Below, piece by piece: positions 1 to 8,720 of a DNA stretch of 64,000 nt. The notes beneath the pieces are model-generated. The model had not been told where the DNA came from. It worked only from the letters and a program-made list of their open reading frames with translations, and made no database searches. The position numbers and the translations under genes are program-made. The stretch spans positions 1,550,001 to 1,614,000 of the forward strand of contig CP119311.1 of the NCBI GenBank assembly GCA_029202545.1, in the 5' to 3' direction. This DNA is from Candidatus Pseudobacter hemicellulosilyticus. Lineage in GTDB: Bacteria > Bacteroidota > Bacteroidia > Chitinophagales > Chitinophagaceae. The first letter of the stretch is position 1. The number at the start of each line of letters is the position of its first letter.

Positions 1-485
1 ATATATGGGCGCAGCTGTTCTACCGTGGGCATAAAATTATTGGCAGGAGATGCTTCCACCACTACGTGTTCGGCGCCTACAAAATGGGCGTAGTGGTTAT
101 TGTTCCAGGAAGGTACGGCATAGACCACTTTATCGCCGGGATCGCAGACAGCCCTGAACAGGGAGTAGATCAGCGGTCGGCCACCGGCGGCAATCAGGAT
201 CTCTGCCGGTGTATAGGTCAGGGCTTCGCGTTCCTCCAGGAAAGCGCCAATAGCTTCGCGCAGGTCCAGGTTGCCCTCTGCTGCGGGATAATTGGTCAGG
301 TGCTGCCGGTAAGCCTCAATGATGGCTGTTTCCAGGCCGGCGGGAATGGGGAAAATAGCGGGATCAAAGTCGCCAACAGTGAAGTTGTAGATCTTTTCGC
401 CCTGTCTGATCTTTTCACGGATCTCTCCGCCCAGTTTAACAATCTCTGACCCGATCAGGGTTTCAGCAAGGTGGCTCAGTTTCAT
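1..485 (-). CDS. PLP-dependent aminotransferase, class I/II (N-terminal part)
   Basis: The reading frame starts with ATG at 485 (MKLSHLAETLIGSEIVKLGG...) and runs off the left edge, so only about 161 N-terminal residues are present. The stretch NFTVGDFDP, followed by LTNYPAAEGNLDLREAIG and ILIAAGGRPLIYSL, is typical of the fold-type I aspartate/aromatic aminotransferase family: the substrate-entry segment, the GxxxLR helix and the cofactor-phosphate loop. The lysine that binds pyridoxal phosphate lies outside the window, so substrate specificity cannot be judged. It sits 34 bp downstream of the membrane glycosyltransferase on the same strand and may be the last gene of that operon. It could equally be an independent amino-acid enzyme read through from upstream. 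Confidence 0.85.
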   Translation of the reverse strand, partial: MKLSHLAETLIGSEIVKLGGEIREKIRQGEKIYNFTVGDFDPAIFPIPAGLETAIIEAYRQHLTNYPAAEGNLDLREAIGAFLEEREALTYTPAEILIAAGGRPLIYSLFRAVCDPGDKVVYAVPSWNNNHYAHFVGAEHVVVEASPANNFMPTVEQLRPY

Positions 486-519
486 CGGCAATAGTTTGAG
501 CCCGCAAAATTACGCCAAC

Positions 520-1803
520 TCAATCATACTTGTTCAATAAGTCCACAATGTGGGCATCCACATGTGTGGCCGTATCGCTGAGCGGCTTACCAAAGAAATG
601 CGTTTCATATTCGTTGCGGTAAACACCGGCGGCATGCTTGCCGGCAAATTCGGCTTTATTGAATCCCAGCTTCAGGGAATACACGGCAGCAGCAGCGCCT
701 ACCAGCAGGTAGAAGCCGATATATACTTTAGCCAGGGACCGGAACACCGGCCTGGGCCAGGGCGTGCAGAGCAGAATGGCTGCAAACAGTGGGACCAGCG
801 GGGCCCAGAAACGGGGATCGTAATAGGGCCAGTTCAGGATAATAAAAGCATAGAACAGCAGGTAGAGTTTGATATAGACCGGAATGCCTGCTTTCCTGGA
901 TATGCACACCCAGGTGATCCAGCCCAGGAACAACAAGCCCAGTACAACGAACAGGGCTATGCCTGCGGTACCGGGCAGGAAGTCGAGCAGCTTGCCGGCG
1001 GGCATATTGATCAGCACTTCACCCAGTTCCCGGAAATGCAGCAGCAGGTTATCTATAAACAGCTGGAGACGGGAACCGCCTGCATAATTTTCTTTTAGTG
1101 AGCTGGTATAGGAAGTGACCTTGAGCTGCGTGGCGGAAAAATACATACCTGCCAGCAGGACCACACCGCCCAGGATCAATTTGAATTTATGCTTTTGAAT
1201 GATCGGGATCAGCTGCTTGCGGTGATGCCACAGGGCGCCCAGCACCAGCGCCGGCAACAGGGCAATGCCTACGGTGCGGGTGAGTACGGTGAACAGGCTG
1301 AACACTACAGCCAGACCCAGGAACAGGAAGCTTTTGCGTTGGAGGTATTGATGAAAGCAATACAGGGAGGCGGAAGAAAAGAAGATATACTGCAGCTCAG
1401 ACAGCGGATGTACGGTGAATTTGATCATCAGCCAGTGGAACAGCAGGATCAGCGCATACAGGTAAGGATGCACCCTGCGGCCAAAAATGCGGGAAATAAA
1501 AAAAACAGTACCGAACAGGTAGATGCAGTTTACCAGTACAATGCTGAATGCACTGAGGATACCGAGCTTTGACAGGCCCACCAGCAGAAAAGTATAGCCA
1601 TAGGGCAGGAAATCTGTGGCGGCAAAAGAATCGGGCGGGCAGCCAAATTCAATGCAGTCCTTAATGTCATAATAACGGATAGAATCAAAATGCAGGTGCA
1701 GCGGAGTAAAGCAGCCGGCCAGGTAGACCAGCGCCATGCCGATAGCAGTAAGCATGAACAACCTGTCCTGCCAGGCAGGGAGCGGATTGGGTCTGGGATC
1801 CAT
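520..1803 (-). CDS. Polytopic membrane glycosyltransferase-like protein
   Basis: A protein of about 427 residues with around ten hydrophobic segments (first near residues 16-35, then throughout to about 390) and short polar loops. This resembles the GT-C fold enzymes (ArnT/PMT-like) that move sugars from polyprenyl phosphate carriers; that family link is inferred from topology, not from a clear motif. I start it at the ATG at 1803 (MDPRPNPLPAW), 13 bp after the upstream stop. A longer TTG-initiated form from 1842 would overlap the upstream gene. Its upstream partners are a SAM methyltransferase and a polyprenyl-phosphate-sugar-synthase-like GT2. That pairing supports a role in adding a sugar to a lipid, glycan or protein on the periplasmic side of the inner membrane. 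Confidence 0.7.
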   Translation of the reverse strand: MDPRPNPLPAWQDRLFMLTAIGMALVYLAGCFTPLHLHFDSIRYYDIKDCIEFGCPPDSFAATDFLPYGYTFLLVGLSKLGILSAFSIVLVNCIYLFGTVFFISRIFGRRVHPYLYALILLFHWLMIKFTVHPLSELQYIFFSSASLYCFHQYLQRKSFLFLGLAVVFSLFTVLTRTVGIALLPALVLGALWHHRKQLIPIIQKHKFKLILGGVVLLAGMYFSATQLKVTSYTSSLKENYAGGSRLQLFIDNLLLHFRELGEVLINMPAGKLLDFLPGTAGIALFVVLGLLFLGWITWVCISRKAGIPVYIKLYLLFYAFIILNWPYYDPRFWAPLVPLFAAILLCTPWPRPVFRSLAKVYIGFYLLVGAAAAVYSLKLGFNKAEFAGKHAAGVYRNEYETHFFGKPLSDTATHVDAHIVDLLNKYD

Positions 1804-1816
1804 ATGTTGGATAATG

Positions 1817-2563
1817 TTAAACGGGTTTACGGCCAATGGCAATCACGGACAGGCCCATTGAATTGAAAGTGACCCTGTCCAGCAGCCGGAAGGCCGGAAC
1901 TAATGAATTGTATAATTTCAGCTGACCGGCGGGGATCATTTTCTTCTTCAGGATACCGCCGTTCACGAACCAGCCGGCCATGCCCATGACATTGAAGTAT
2001 TGGGAATGGATGACTTCCAGCTGCTGGCCGGCCAGCAGCTGTTTCAGTGTCCGGGCGGTATATCTTTTGAAATGGCCCAGTTCTGTGTCAAATGAGTTGT
2101 ATAACCACTGAAAGGCAGGCACCAGGATCACCATATGACCACCGGGCTTCAGCATTTTCCGGGCGTTGGCAATGGCCAGGTCGGCATGTTCAATATGCTC
2201 CACCACGTTGAGGGCAATGAAGGAATCGAAATGGCTGACCAGCCCGGGGAACTGCTGTTCAAAATCAGGGATGGCCAGGTCTACGGCCAGGACATCCTTC
2301 AGTAAGGGGTTGTCCCTGAATTTGTCTTTCAGCTTAAAGATATACTCATCGCGCAGGTCGCTGGCGGTGAGGGATAGCCCACTGCCAAGGATCAGCTCAG
2401 AGATATTACCGATACCACTGCCTGCTTCAAATACATGGCCTTTCAGAAAGGGCCGCACTGTCTGGAACATCCATTCATTGAACCTTTTGGCCGCAGCCAG
2501 GTTCTCCAGTGTCGCCAACCCGGTGGGGTCAGTCTCCTGTAAATGATCAGGCGTTGTTGTCAT
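1817..2563 (-). CDS. Class I SAM-dependent methyltransferase
   Basis: A 248-residue soluble protein. Motif I is visible as FEAGSGIGNIS (residues about 45-55), followed by an acidic residue after the second strand (TASDLRDEY), and the later LNVVEHIEHADLAIANARKMLKPGGH typical of the Methyltransf_11/23 group (UbiE/Coq5-like fold). Start and stop are well fixed: its ATG overlaps the stop of the upstream GT2 gene by four bases (ATGA), suggesting translational coupling. The substrate is unknown. Position between two glycosyltransferase-type genes suggests methylation of a sugar or lipid-linked intermediate (inference). Confidence 0.85.
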   Translation of the reverse strand: MTTTPDHLQETDPTGLATLENLAAAKRFNEWMFQTVRPFLKGHVFEAGSGIGNISELILGSGLSLTASDLRDEYIFKLKDKFRDNPLLKDVLAVDLAIPDFEQQFPGLVSHFDSFIALNVVEHIEHADLAIANARKMLKPGGHMVILVPAFQWLYNSFDTELGHFKRYTARTLKQLLAGQQLEVIHSQYFNVMGMAGWFVNGGILKKKMIPAGQLKLYNSLVPAFRLLDRVTFNSMGLSVIAIGRKPV

Positions 2564-3285
2564 TTGCTGAAGATGTTATATTTTAAAATGCAGTAAATAG
2601 CGCGGAAGCCATCTTTCCAGTTGATCTTTTTGCCCTCTGCATAGGTACGGCCATAGTAGGAGATGCCTACCTCATACACTTTGATATTCTTTATCCGGGC
2701 AATTTTGGCTGTCACCTCGGGTTCAAAGCCAAATCGTTTTTCTTTCAGTTTGATATCCTGGATCAGCGGCCTGCGGAACATTTTGTAACAGGTTTCCATG
2801 TCCGTCAGGTTGAGGTTGGTGAACATATTGGAGAGGGCTGTCAGTACTTTGTTGCCGATAGAGTGCCAGAAGAAAAGGATGCGGTGCGGGTTGCCGCCCA
2901 TAAAGCGGGAACCAAAGACCACATCGGCTGATCCACGCAATACAGGCTTGATGAGCAGGTTGAACTCTTCCGGGTCATATTCAAGATCGGCGTCCTGGAT
3001 CACTACAAAATCGCCGGTGGCTTTGGTGATGCCGGTATGCAATGCTGCGCCCTTGCCCTGGTTCACCTCATGGCGGTAGTAATTAATGTCCTGCTCCGGG
3101 TGTTCGGCGATGTACTTGAGGATCGCCTCTTCTGTATTGTCTTTGGAGCAGTCATTGACAATGATCAGTTCTTTTTTGATGTCATTGATGAGTTGCACTG
3201 TTGCAATCCGGTCGAGGATGTGGTGAATGGTTGCCCCCTCGTTGTAAGCCGGGATCACAATCGAAAGCTTGTTGAAAGAAATCAT
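2560..3285 (-). CDS. Glycosyltransferase family 2 (DPM1/GtrB-like)
   Basis: A 241-residue protein starting MISFNKLSIVIPAYNEG. It carries the GT-A nucleotide-sugar fold: the N-terminal SIVIPAYNEG strand, a metal-binding DAD in QDADLEYDP near residue 98, and GSRFMGG. The MetCyKxF-type helix (DMETCYKMFRRPLI) is characteristic of dolichyl/undecaprenyl-phosphate mannose or glucose synthases. There is no C-terminal membrane domain, so it is likely a soluble or peripheral enzyme making a polyprenyl-phosphate sugar for the membrane glycosyltransferase two genes on. It is the first gene of the minus-strand cluster; the 350-bp gap upstream separates it from the divergent yceI-like gene. Confidence 0.88.
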   Translation of the reverse strand: MISFNKLSIVIPAYNEGATIHHILDRIATVQLINDIKKELIIVNDCSKDNTEEAILKYIAEHPEQDINYYRHEVNQGKGAALHTGITKATGDFVVIQDADLEYDPEEFNLLIKPVLRGSADVVFGSRFMGGNPHRILFFWHSIGNKVLTALSNMFTNLNLTDMETCYKMFRRPLIQDIKLKEKRFGFEPEVTAKIARIKNIKVYEVGISYYGRTYAEGKKINWKDGFRAIYCILKYNIFSK

Positions 3286-3633
3286 GCTGGATCAGAAATT
3301 TTTGTGTTTGTTTTCGGGTAATTGTCTGGCCTTCAAAAGGGAGATGGATTCTTGGAGCTACAACATAGTCATGTTTGCGCTATTGTGCAAGTGCCTTCAG
3401 CAAACGTCGTCTATACTGTAACCGATTATATTTTTGGGTGATCTTGATGCCGGTATTCCTGGACATGACAAGGACGTATTGGAGGTCAATCTAATAGGAT
3501 CCGGACGGGGAATTTGGTCAAGCCAGGATATTACAACAATGTTTTTTGGGAAAGTGCTTTACGCGGTAAAAATAAGAAACCCGGTCAAATATTCACTATC
3601 TTTATTAATGTTTAAACGCTAAACAACCCTTTT
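3286..3633. other. AT-rich divergent intergenic region
   Basis: This 348-bp gap separates two divergent genes. No protein or RNA gene could be supported. A perfect TAnnTTTG -7 element (TATTTTTG, 3429-3436) lies mid-gap on the plus strand with no convincing gene directly after it; only a 15-codon frame follows. A one-mismatch element, TATCTTTA (3597-3604), lies 30 bp before the yceI-like ATG and is a candidate promoter for it. No clear promoter was found for the minus-strand cluster. Confidence 0.5.
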
Positions 3634-4281
3634 ATGAAGAGAATTTCATTGGCTTTTGCAATACTGGCCGCATCCGGCCTGCTTTTCACTGCATTTAAAA
3701 AATCTGAGCCGGTTCCGGTAAAAAAACAGGAAAACCCTGCCCGCGCCACCACTAAGTGGACGGTAGACAAATCACATTCCAATGTCCGCTTTACGGTTAC
3801 CCACATGGTGGTTTCCGAAATGGAGGGCAGCTTCCGCGGTTTTGATGGCAGCATGGAACATACCAAGGCTGATTTTTCCGACGCCAAAATTGTCTGGACC
3901 ATTGATGTCAATTCCATCAATACAGATAATGAGAACCGCGACAAGCACCTGAAGAACGAAGACTTCTTTGCCGCTGAAAAATATCCCCAGATCAAATTCC
4001 AGAGCACTGCTTTTAAACCCCTGGGTGATAATAAATACAAACTGGAAGGCAACCTGACCGTAAGGGATGTTACCAAACCCGTGGTATTTGACGTTACCTA
4101 CGGAGGCACCCTCAAAACACAAAGGGGTAACAAAGCTGGTTTCAAAGCTAAAACTGTTATCGACCGTTTTGAATACGGACTTAAATGGAGCAGGATGACA
4201 GAAGCCGGCGGCCTCACCGTAGGTAAGGACGTTTCCATCAGCGTAAATATTGAGCTGGACGAAGTGAAAGCCGCCCAGTAA
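3634..4281 (+). CDS. YceI family periplasmic protein
   Basis: A 215-residue protein with a Sec signal peptide (MKRISLAFAILAASGLLFTAF) lacking a lipobox cysteine, so predicted to be released into the periplasm. The mature part has the YceI lipocalin-like signature: WTVDKSHSNVRFTVTHMVVSEMEGSF at its start, then HLKNEDFFAAEKYPQIKFQS, GNLTVRDVTKPVVFDVTY and FEYGLKWSRMTEAGGLTVG. Known YceI proteins bind polyisoprenoid or other amphiphilic ligands; the ligand here is unknown. It stands alone, is followed by a strong terminator, and precedes the envelope redox/chaperone pair on the same strand. Confidence 0.93.
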   Translation: MKRISLAFAILAASGLLFTAFKKSEPVPVKKQENPARATTKWTVDKSHSNVRFTVTHMVVSEMEGSFRGFDGSMEHTKADFSDAKIVWTIDVNSINTDNENRDKHLKNEDFFAAEKYPQIKFQSTAFKPLGDNKYKLEGNLTVRDVTKPVVFDVTYGGTLKTQRGNKAGFKAKTVIDRFEYGLKWSRMTEAGGLTVGKDVSISVNIELDEVKAAQ

Positions 4282-4312
4282 CTACCTTTTACTGAATAAT
4301 GGTTCATTATAA

Positions 4313-4339
4313 GACCCGGGGAAACCCGGGTCATTTTTT
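4313..4339 (+). terminator. Rho-independent terminator after yceI-like gene
   Basis: An 8-bp perfect stem (GACCCGGG / CCCGGGTC) with a GAAA loop at 4321-4324 is followed by a run of six T. It sits 31 bp after the yceI-like stop codon. Confidence 0.88.
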
Positions 4340-4386
4340 AACCACCTATTTTCAATATATTCGGCTTTCCTATCGTTAACTCGCCC

Positions 4387-5826
4387 ATGAAAAAGATCGT
4401 ATCATTACTGACCCTGCTGGCTATTGTGCTGGTGACCACTGCGCAGACAGGCTATACTATTGCTGTCACGGTAAAACCCTATAAGAATGACTGGGTTTAC
4501 CTGGGCTATCATTATGGTAAAATGAAGGCCCTGACAGATTCCGTGAAGCTGGACGCCAACAGCCAGGGCGTATTCAAAGGAAAGGAAGCCCTTCCCGGCG
4601 GGATCTATTTCATCGTTTCTCCCCGTAAAGAGATCCTCTTTGAACTGCTGGTAGACAAACAGCAGCATTTTTCCATCACTGCAGATTCTGCCCAATTGCC
4701 CAATGGCATTGTGTTCAAAGGATCTGCTGATAACAGCCTTTTCCAGCAATACACTGTTTTTGCCAATAAGACCGGTCAGGCCATGGCACAGGGCAGAGCC
4801 GCCCTGGCTACGGCTAAAACAGCCAAAGACTCGGCTGCTATACAGACCGCGCTCCAGAAAAATGGGGATCATATGCAGTCCTTCCGGGACAGCATCAACC
4901 ATAAACACCCGGAATCCCTGCTGGCAGCCCTGCTGCAGGCTATGAAAGAGCCCGTGGTGCCGCCCGCAGCCAAACAGCCCGGTGGTAAATACGATTCTGC
5001 TTTTGCCTACCACTACGTGAAAGAGCATTACTGGGATGGCGTTGAATTCAATGACGGTCGCCTGGTACGTACGCCTTTCTTTGAGATCAAACTGGAAAAA
5101 TATTACCGCGACCTGGTATCACCCGATCCCGATTCCGTGATCAAAGAGGCCGATTATATGCTCCTGTATGCCCGGAGCGATAAAGAGATGTTCAAATACC
5201 TCATGGTGACTTTTGTGCAGAAATACGTCAACCCCCAGTACATGGGCCAGGATGCCGTTTTTGTTCACCTGTTTGAAAAGTTCATCAATACCGGGCAGAC
5301 CGACTTCTTTACCGAAGAATACAAGGAGTTCATGACCAAAAGGGCTTACAGTATTATGGCCAACCTGATTGGCCGCCAGGGCGCCGACCTCAAAATGGTG
5401 GATACCCTGGATAAGCCGGCTACGCTCTATAAAGTACAGGCGCCCCTGGTGGTGCTCTGTTTCTGGGATCCCACCTGCAGCCATTGTAAAGAAGTGGTGC
5501 CCAAAGTGGATTCCATTTTCCAGGCCAGCTGGAAGGCCAAAGGCGTAAAGGTCTACGGGGTGATGGTGGAAGGTGGTAAGGATAAATGGATGGATTTTAT
5601 CCGGACCCACAATCTGAAAGACTGGCTGCACGTTTACCAGTTACCTGCCGATACGGATGCCGATGCCGCCGCCGGCAGGCCCGGGTATCGCCAGCTGTAT
5701 GATGTGTTCCAGACCCCCATCCTCTACCTGCTGGATAAAGACAAAAGGATCCTGGCCAAAAAGCTCGATTACCTGCAGCTCAATGAAGTGATCAATATGA
5801 AGCTGCAGCAACCCAATACTCAATAG
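4387..5826 (+). CDS. Thioredoxin-like envelope protein (DUF4369 / DUF5106 / redoxin)
   Basis: A 479-residue exported protein with a signal peptide (MKKIVSLLTLLAIVLVTTAQ). The N-terminal ~100 residues resemble DUF4369, a beta-sandwich common in Bacteroidota thiol oxidoreductases. The middle ~200 residues resemble DUF5106 (TFVQKYVNPQYMGQDAVFVHLFEKF...). The C-terminus is a TlpA/AhpC-like redoxin with the CxxC pair C364-S-H-C367 in FWDPTCSHCKEVVPK and a cis-proline-type segment QTPILYLLDKD. The likely role is thiol-disulfide exchange in the periplasm. It lies only 4 bp before the parvulin gene, so the two are probably cotranscribed and may act together in folding of exported proteins (inference). 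Confidence 0.85.
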   Translation: MKKIVSLLTLLAIVLVTTAQTGYTIAVTVKPYKNDWVYLGYHYGKMKALTDSVKLDANSQGVFKGKEALPGGIYFIVSPRKEILFELLVDKQQHFSITADSAQLPNGIVFKGSADNSLFQQYTVFANKTGQAMAQGRAALATAKTAKDSAAIQTALQKNGDHMQSFRDSINHKHPESLLAALLQAMKEPVVPPAAKQPGGKYDSAFAYHYVKEHYWDGVEFNDGRLVRTPFFEIKLEKYYRDLVSPDPDSVIKEADYMLLYARSDKEMFKYLMVTFVQKYVNPQYMGQDAVFVHLFEKFINTGQTDFFTEEYKEFMTKRAYSIMANLIGRQGADLKMVDTLDKPATLYKVQAPLVVLCFWDPTCSHCKEVVPKVDSIFQASWKAKGVKVYGVMVEGGKDKWMDFIRTHNLKDWLHVYQLPADTDADAAAGRPGYRQLYDVFQTPILYLLDKDKRILAKKLDYLQLNEVINMKLQQPNTQ

Positions 5827-5830
5827 ACCT

Positions 5831-7771
5831 ATGACCATTCTGCGTAAGCTGACAACTGCCTCGGTACTGACACTGGCCATAGGCGCCGGTCATGCACAAA
5901 CGATATTTACCTATGGTAAAAAGCCCGTGAGCAGGGATGAGTTCCTCAAAGCCTTCAATAAGAACAATACCGAACAGCAGCCGTCTGCCGGATCTTACCA
6001 GGATTACCTGGAACTGTACAGCCGTTTCAAGATCAAGGTGCAGGCCGCCCTGGACCAGCGGCTGGATACCCTTCCCACCCAACGGGCTGAACTGGCCAGC
6101 TTTCGCAACCAGGTAGTGGAAAATTATATGAATGATGAGGCCAGTCTCCAGGTCATGATCACCGAAGCCCTGGAGCGTAGCCGGAAAGACCTGCATATTG
6201 CCCATATTTTTATACCATTGACCCCTGATGCTGCTGCGGATAAGGTGCAATCTGCGCAGGATAAGATCAATGCTGCCAGCGCTGCCCTGAAGAGTGGGGA
6301 AGATTTTGGACAGGTAGCCCTCCGTTATTCGGAAGATCCTGCTGTCAGCAGTAACAAAGGCGATCTTGGCTTTTTGACCGTTTTCATTCTCCCCTATGAA
6401 CTGGAAAATATTGTCTACAATACCCCTGCCGGTCAGGTCAGCACAGCCTTTCGCAGCCCTGTAGGCTATCACCTGTTTAAAAACCTGGGCGAGAGAAAAG
6501 CCCTGGGTAAAATAAAAGTGGCCCAGATCCTGCTGGGCTTCCCCCCTGAAGCCACCTCTGCCCAGGAGCAGGCACAGGCCCGCCTGGCCGATTCCCTGTA
6601 CAAGGTGCTGGGGCAGGGCGGCGACTTCAAAGCCCTGGCGGCGCAGTACAGTGCCGATAACCTCACCTATCACAGCGGAGGCGAAATGCTGGATTTTGGC
6701 GTGGGGCAGTATGAAAAAGCCTTTGAAGAAGCTGCTTTTGGTCTGCCGGAAGATGGCGCCATCAGCAAGCCTGTCAGGAGCAGCTTTGGGTATCATATTA
6801 TCAAAAGGCTGCAACGCCTGCCCGTTCCCGAAGGAGCAGACAACAGTTACCGGGAAGAGATCAGGTTCCTGGTGCAGCGCAGTGACCGCATGGCCGTAGC
6901 CCGGAAAGTACTCTATAAAAAAATACTGGAGCTCACCGGATATAAAACGTATACAGTTGACCTGGAAGCGCTGGGCCATTATGCGGACAGTGTACTCCGC
7001 CAGGAATACAGTGCCGGCCAATCCATGCCGGATCCCCAAACGCCGCTGTTCTCTTTCAGCGGGCAGGTATTCCGGGTACCCGATTTCAGGACCTTTTTGC
7101 AGACTACCGTACGGGTAGAACCGAAAAACGCCCGTGGCCCGCAGCAATTGCTGGATGCTTTCACAGAAAGAGCCGCTTTTGATTATTACCGCAATCACCT
7201 GGAAACATATAATACTGAATTTGCTTCCCAGCTGCATGAGTTCCAGGAAGGCAACCTGCTTTTTGAGATCATGCAGCGCAATGTCTGGGAAAAGGCTGCA
7301 GCTGATAGTACCGGACTGGCAAAATTCTATGCCGCCAACAGTAGCAAATACTGGTGGGAAGCCAGTGCTGATGCTATCATTTTTACAGCGGCCAGCCAGG
7401 AACTGGCGGAAGCTACGCGAACAAGAATAGCGGCTGATCCCAGCCAGTGGCGTAACCTGGTGGAAGCCGCCAATGGCGCATTGCAGGCGGATTCAGGACG
7501 TTTTGAGTTAGGGCAGATACCAGTTTTGGAACGAACCAATTTTACGCCCGGCCTGATCACGGCCAACGTGAAGAATGATACGGACAACAGTCTCCTGTTT
7601 GCCTATATCTATAAAGTATACAGTGACCGGCAACCGCGTATTTTTGCAGACGCCCGTGGATTTGTGATCAATGATTACCAGCAGGAGCTGGAAGAAAAAT
7701 GGATTGCGGAATTGAAGAAAAAATACCCAATAAAGATCAATCAAAAGGTCCTTAAGGGTTTACCCCAATAA
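5831..7771 (+). CDS. Periplasmic peptidyl-prolyl isomerase with two parvulin domains
   Basis: A 646-residue exported protein (signal MTILRKLTTASVLTLAIGAGHA). Two PpiC/rotamase domains are visible: the first around residues 120-220 (HIAHIFIPLTP ... GEDFGQVALRYSEDPAVSSNKGDLGFL ... SPVGYHLFK), the second around 225-335 (KVAQILLGFPP ... FGYHIIKRLQ). A long alpha-helical C-terminal part without recognised motifs follows. The layout resembles SurA/PpiD-type chaperones of outer-membrane protein biogenesis, though N- and C-terminal parts are Bacteroidota-specific. It follows the thioredoxin-like gene by 4 bp and ends at a strong terminator, giving a two-gene envelope-folding unit. Confidence 0.9.
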   Translation: MTILRKLTTASVLTLAIGAGHAQTIFTYGKKPVSRDEFLKAFNKNNTEQQPSAGSYQDYLELYSRFKIKVQAALDQRLDTLPTQRAELASFRNQVVENYMNDEASLQVMITEALERSRKDLHIAHIFIPLTPDAAADKVQSAQDKINAASAALKSGEDFGQVALRYSEDPAVSSNKGDLGFLTVFILPYELENIVYNTPAGQVSTAFRSPVGYHLFKNLGERKALGKIKVAQILLGFPPEATSAQEQAQARLADSLYKVLGQGGDFKALAAQYSADNLTYHSGGEMLDFGVGQYEKAFEEAAFGLPEDGAISKPVRSSFGYHIIKRLQRLPVPEGADNSYREEIRFLVQRSDRMAVARKVLYKKILELTGYKTYTVDLEALGHYADSVLRQEYSAGQSMPDPQTPLFSFSGQVFRVPDFRTFLQTTVRVEPKNARGPQQLLDAFTERAAFDYYRNHLETYNTEFASQLHEFQEGNLLFEIMQRNVWEKAAADSTGLAKFYAANSSKYWWEASADAIIFTAASQELAEATRTRIAADPSQWRNLVEAANGALQADSGRFELGQIPVLERTNFTPGLITANVKNDTDNSLLFAYIYKVYSDRQPRIFADARGFVINDYQQELEEKWIAELKKKYPIKINQKVLKGLPQ

Positions 7772-7791
7772 ACTCATTCTGATTGTGTTGG

Positions 7792-7816
7792 ATCCGCCAG
7801 ATGGCGGATTTTTTTT
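7792..7816 (+). terminator. Rho-independent terminator after parvulin gene
   Basis: A 7-bp stem ATCCGCC / GGCGGAT (7792-7798 and 7803-7809) with a 4-nt loop runs into a stretch of eight T, 20 bp after the parvulin stop codon. Confidence 0.88.
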
Positions 7817-7904
7817 GTGCCTGCCAACTTCGCCTATTAGTAAAGTTCAGTATATGTGGAGCCGTGGCATAGTTTTTTTAAGGGTAAAGGAAAACACGAA
7901 TTTT

Positions 7905-8615
7905 ATGAAAACATTGCTCTGTATTATTGCGGCCTGCAGCGTTAGTGTAGTGGGTATGGCCCAGACCACCCCCAGCAGCAGCACCCCCAGAAGTAGTATC
8001 TATGTAAAAGGCGGCCTTAACTTAGCCAATATATCCATAGATGATGATGGACGGGTTGACGACAACAAGACGTTGGCCAGTTTCCATGTAGGCCTCATGG
8101 CCGATCTGCCGATCGGTAATTTCTTCGCCATCCAACCTTCACTCTTATTTACCGGTAAAGGCACCAAATGGCAAAGCGGCAACTCGGATGACGCCAATTA
8201 TTTCAAAGCCACCACCAATCCCATGTATATTGAATTACCGGTGAATGGCGTTTTTAAAGTTCCCCTTGCAGAGGGTTCCAGCTTGTTCATTGGCGCCGGT
8301 CCTTATGTAGCCATGGGTATAGCCGGTAAGAACAAAGTAGAAGGAAAAGTGCTGGGTGTGGAATACAGCAGGGATGAAAGTATCGAATGGAGCAATGATG
8401 ATCCTGCCACCGGTGATGAAGAAGATACCGGCCTGGGTATTATGCGCCGCTTTGATTTCGGTCTGAACGGTACAGCCGGTCTGCAACTGAACAAATTCCT
8501 GATCTCTGTGAACTATGGTCATGGACTGTCTAAACTGCAATCCGGTTCCGACAGCGATGATGACAATAAGAACAAGCACCGTGTGTGGAGCCTCTCTGTA
8601 GGTTTCGGTTTGTAG
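7905..8615 (+). CDS. Outer-membrane beta-barrel protein (PorT/OmpA-barrel type)
   Basis: A 236-residue protein. I start it at the ATG at 7905 because it opens a classic signal peptide (MKTLLCIIAACSVSVVGMAQ); the frame stays open upstream, across the terminator, which is unlikely to be coding. The mature protein alternates hydrophobic and polar residues and has SIYVKGGLNLANISI, FAIQPSLLFTGKG, SLFIGAGPYVAMGI and a terminal aromatic strand HRVWSLSVGFGL, as in the eight-strand outer-membrane barrel family (Pfam OMP_b-brl_2). Acidic loops (DDDGRVDD, SDSDDDNK) probably face outward. No specific ligand can be proposed. Confidence 0.85.
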   Translation: MKTLLCIIAACSVSVVGMAQTTPSSSTPRSSIYVKGGLNLANISIDDDGRVDDNKTLASFHVGLMADLPIGNFFAIQPSLLFTGKGTKWQSGNSDDANYFKATTNPMYIELPVNGVFKVPLAEGSSLFIGAGPYVAMGIAGKNKVEGKVLGVEYSRDESIEWSNDDPATGDEEDTGLGIMRRFDFGLNGTAGLQLNKFLISVNYGHGLSKLQSGSDSDDDNKNKHRVWSLSVGFGL

Positions 8616-8652
8616 CATTCATAAAGAAATTCAATCCGACGGGCTCATAAAC

Positions 8653-8697
8653 ACTTAATCCGGCAGCGGGAGCAAGCTCCACAATGCCGGATTAAGT
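8653..8697. terminator. Bidirectional hairpin between convergent genes
   Basis: A 13-bp perfect stem (ACTTAATCCGGCA at 8653-8665 against 8685-8697) with a 19-nt loop lies between the plus-strand barrel gene and the minus-strand tlpA-like gene. T-rich sequence follows on the plus strand (ATTTTTAATT), and weaker T content on the other side. It probably serves both transcripts. Confidence 0.7.
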
Positions 8698-8720
8698 ATT
8701 TTTAATTTATAGCGGTTCGC

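Noticed and set aside
3434..3622. 62-codon plus-strand frame in the gap before the yceI-like gene
   Set aside because: Begins with TTG inside a promoter-like element and shows no signal, domain or coding bias.
4405..5028. 207-codon frame opposite the thioredoxin-like gene
   Set aside because: Antisense shadow; the plus strand has a signal peptide and CxxC redoxin domain.
5792..7237. 481-codon frame opposite the parvulin gene
   Set aside because: Antisense shadow; the plus strand encodes two clear parvulin domains.
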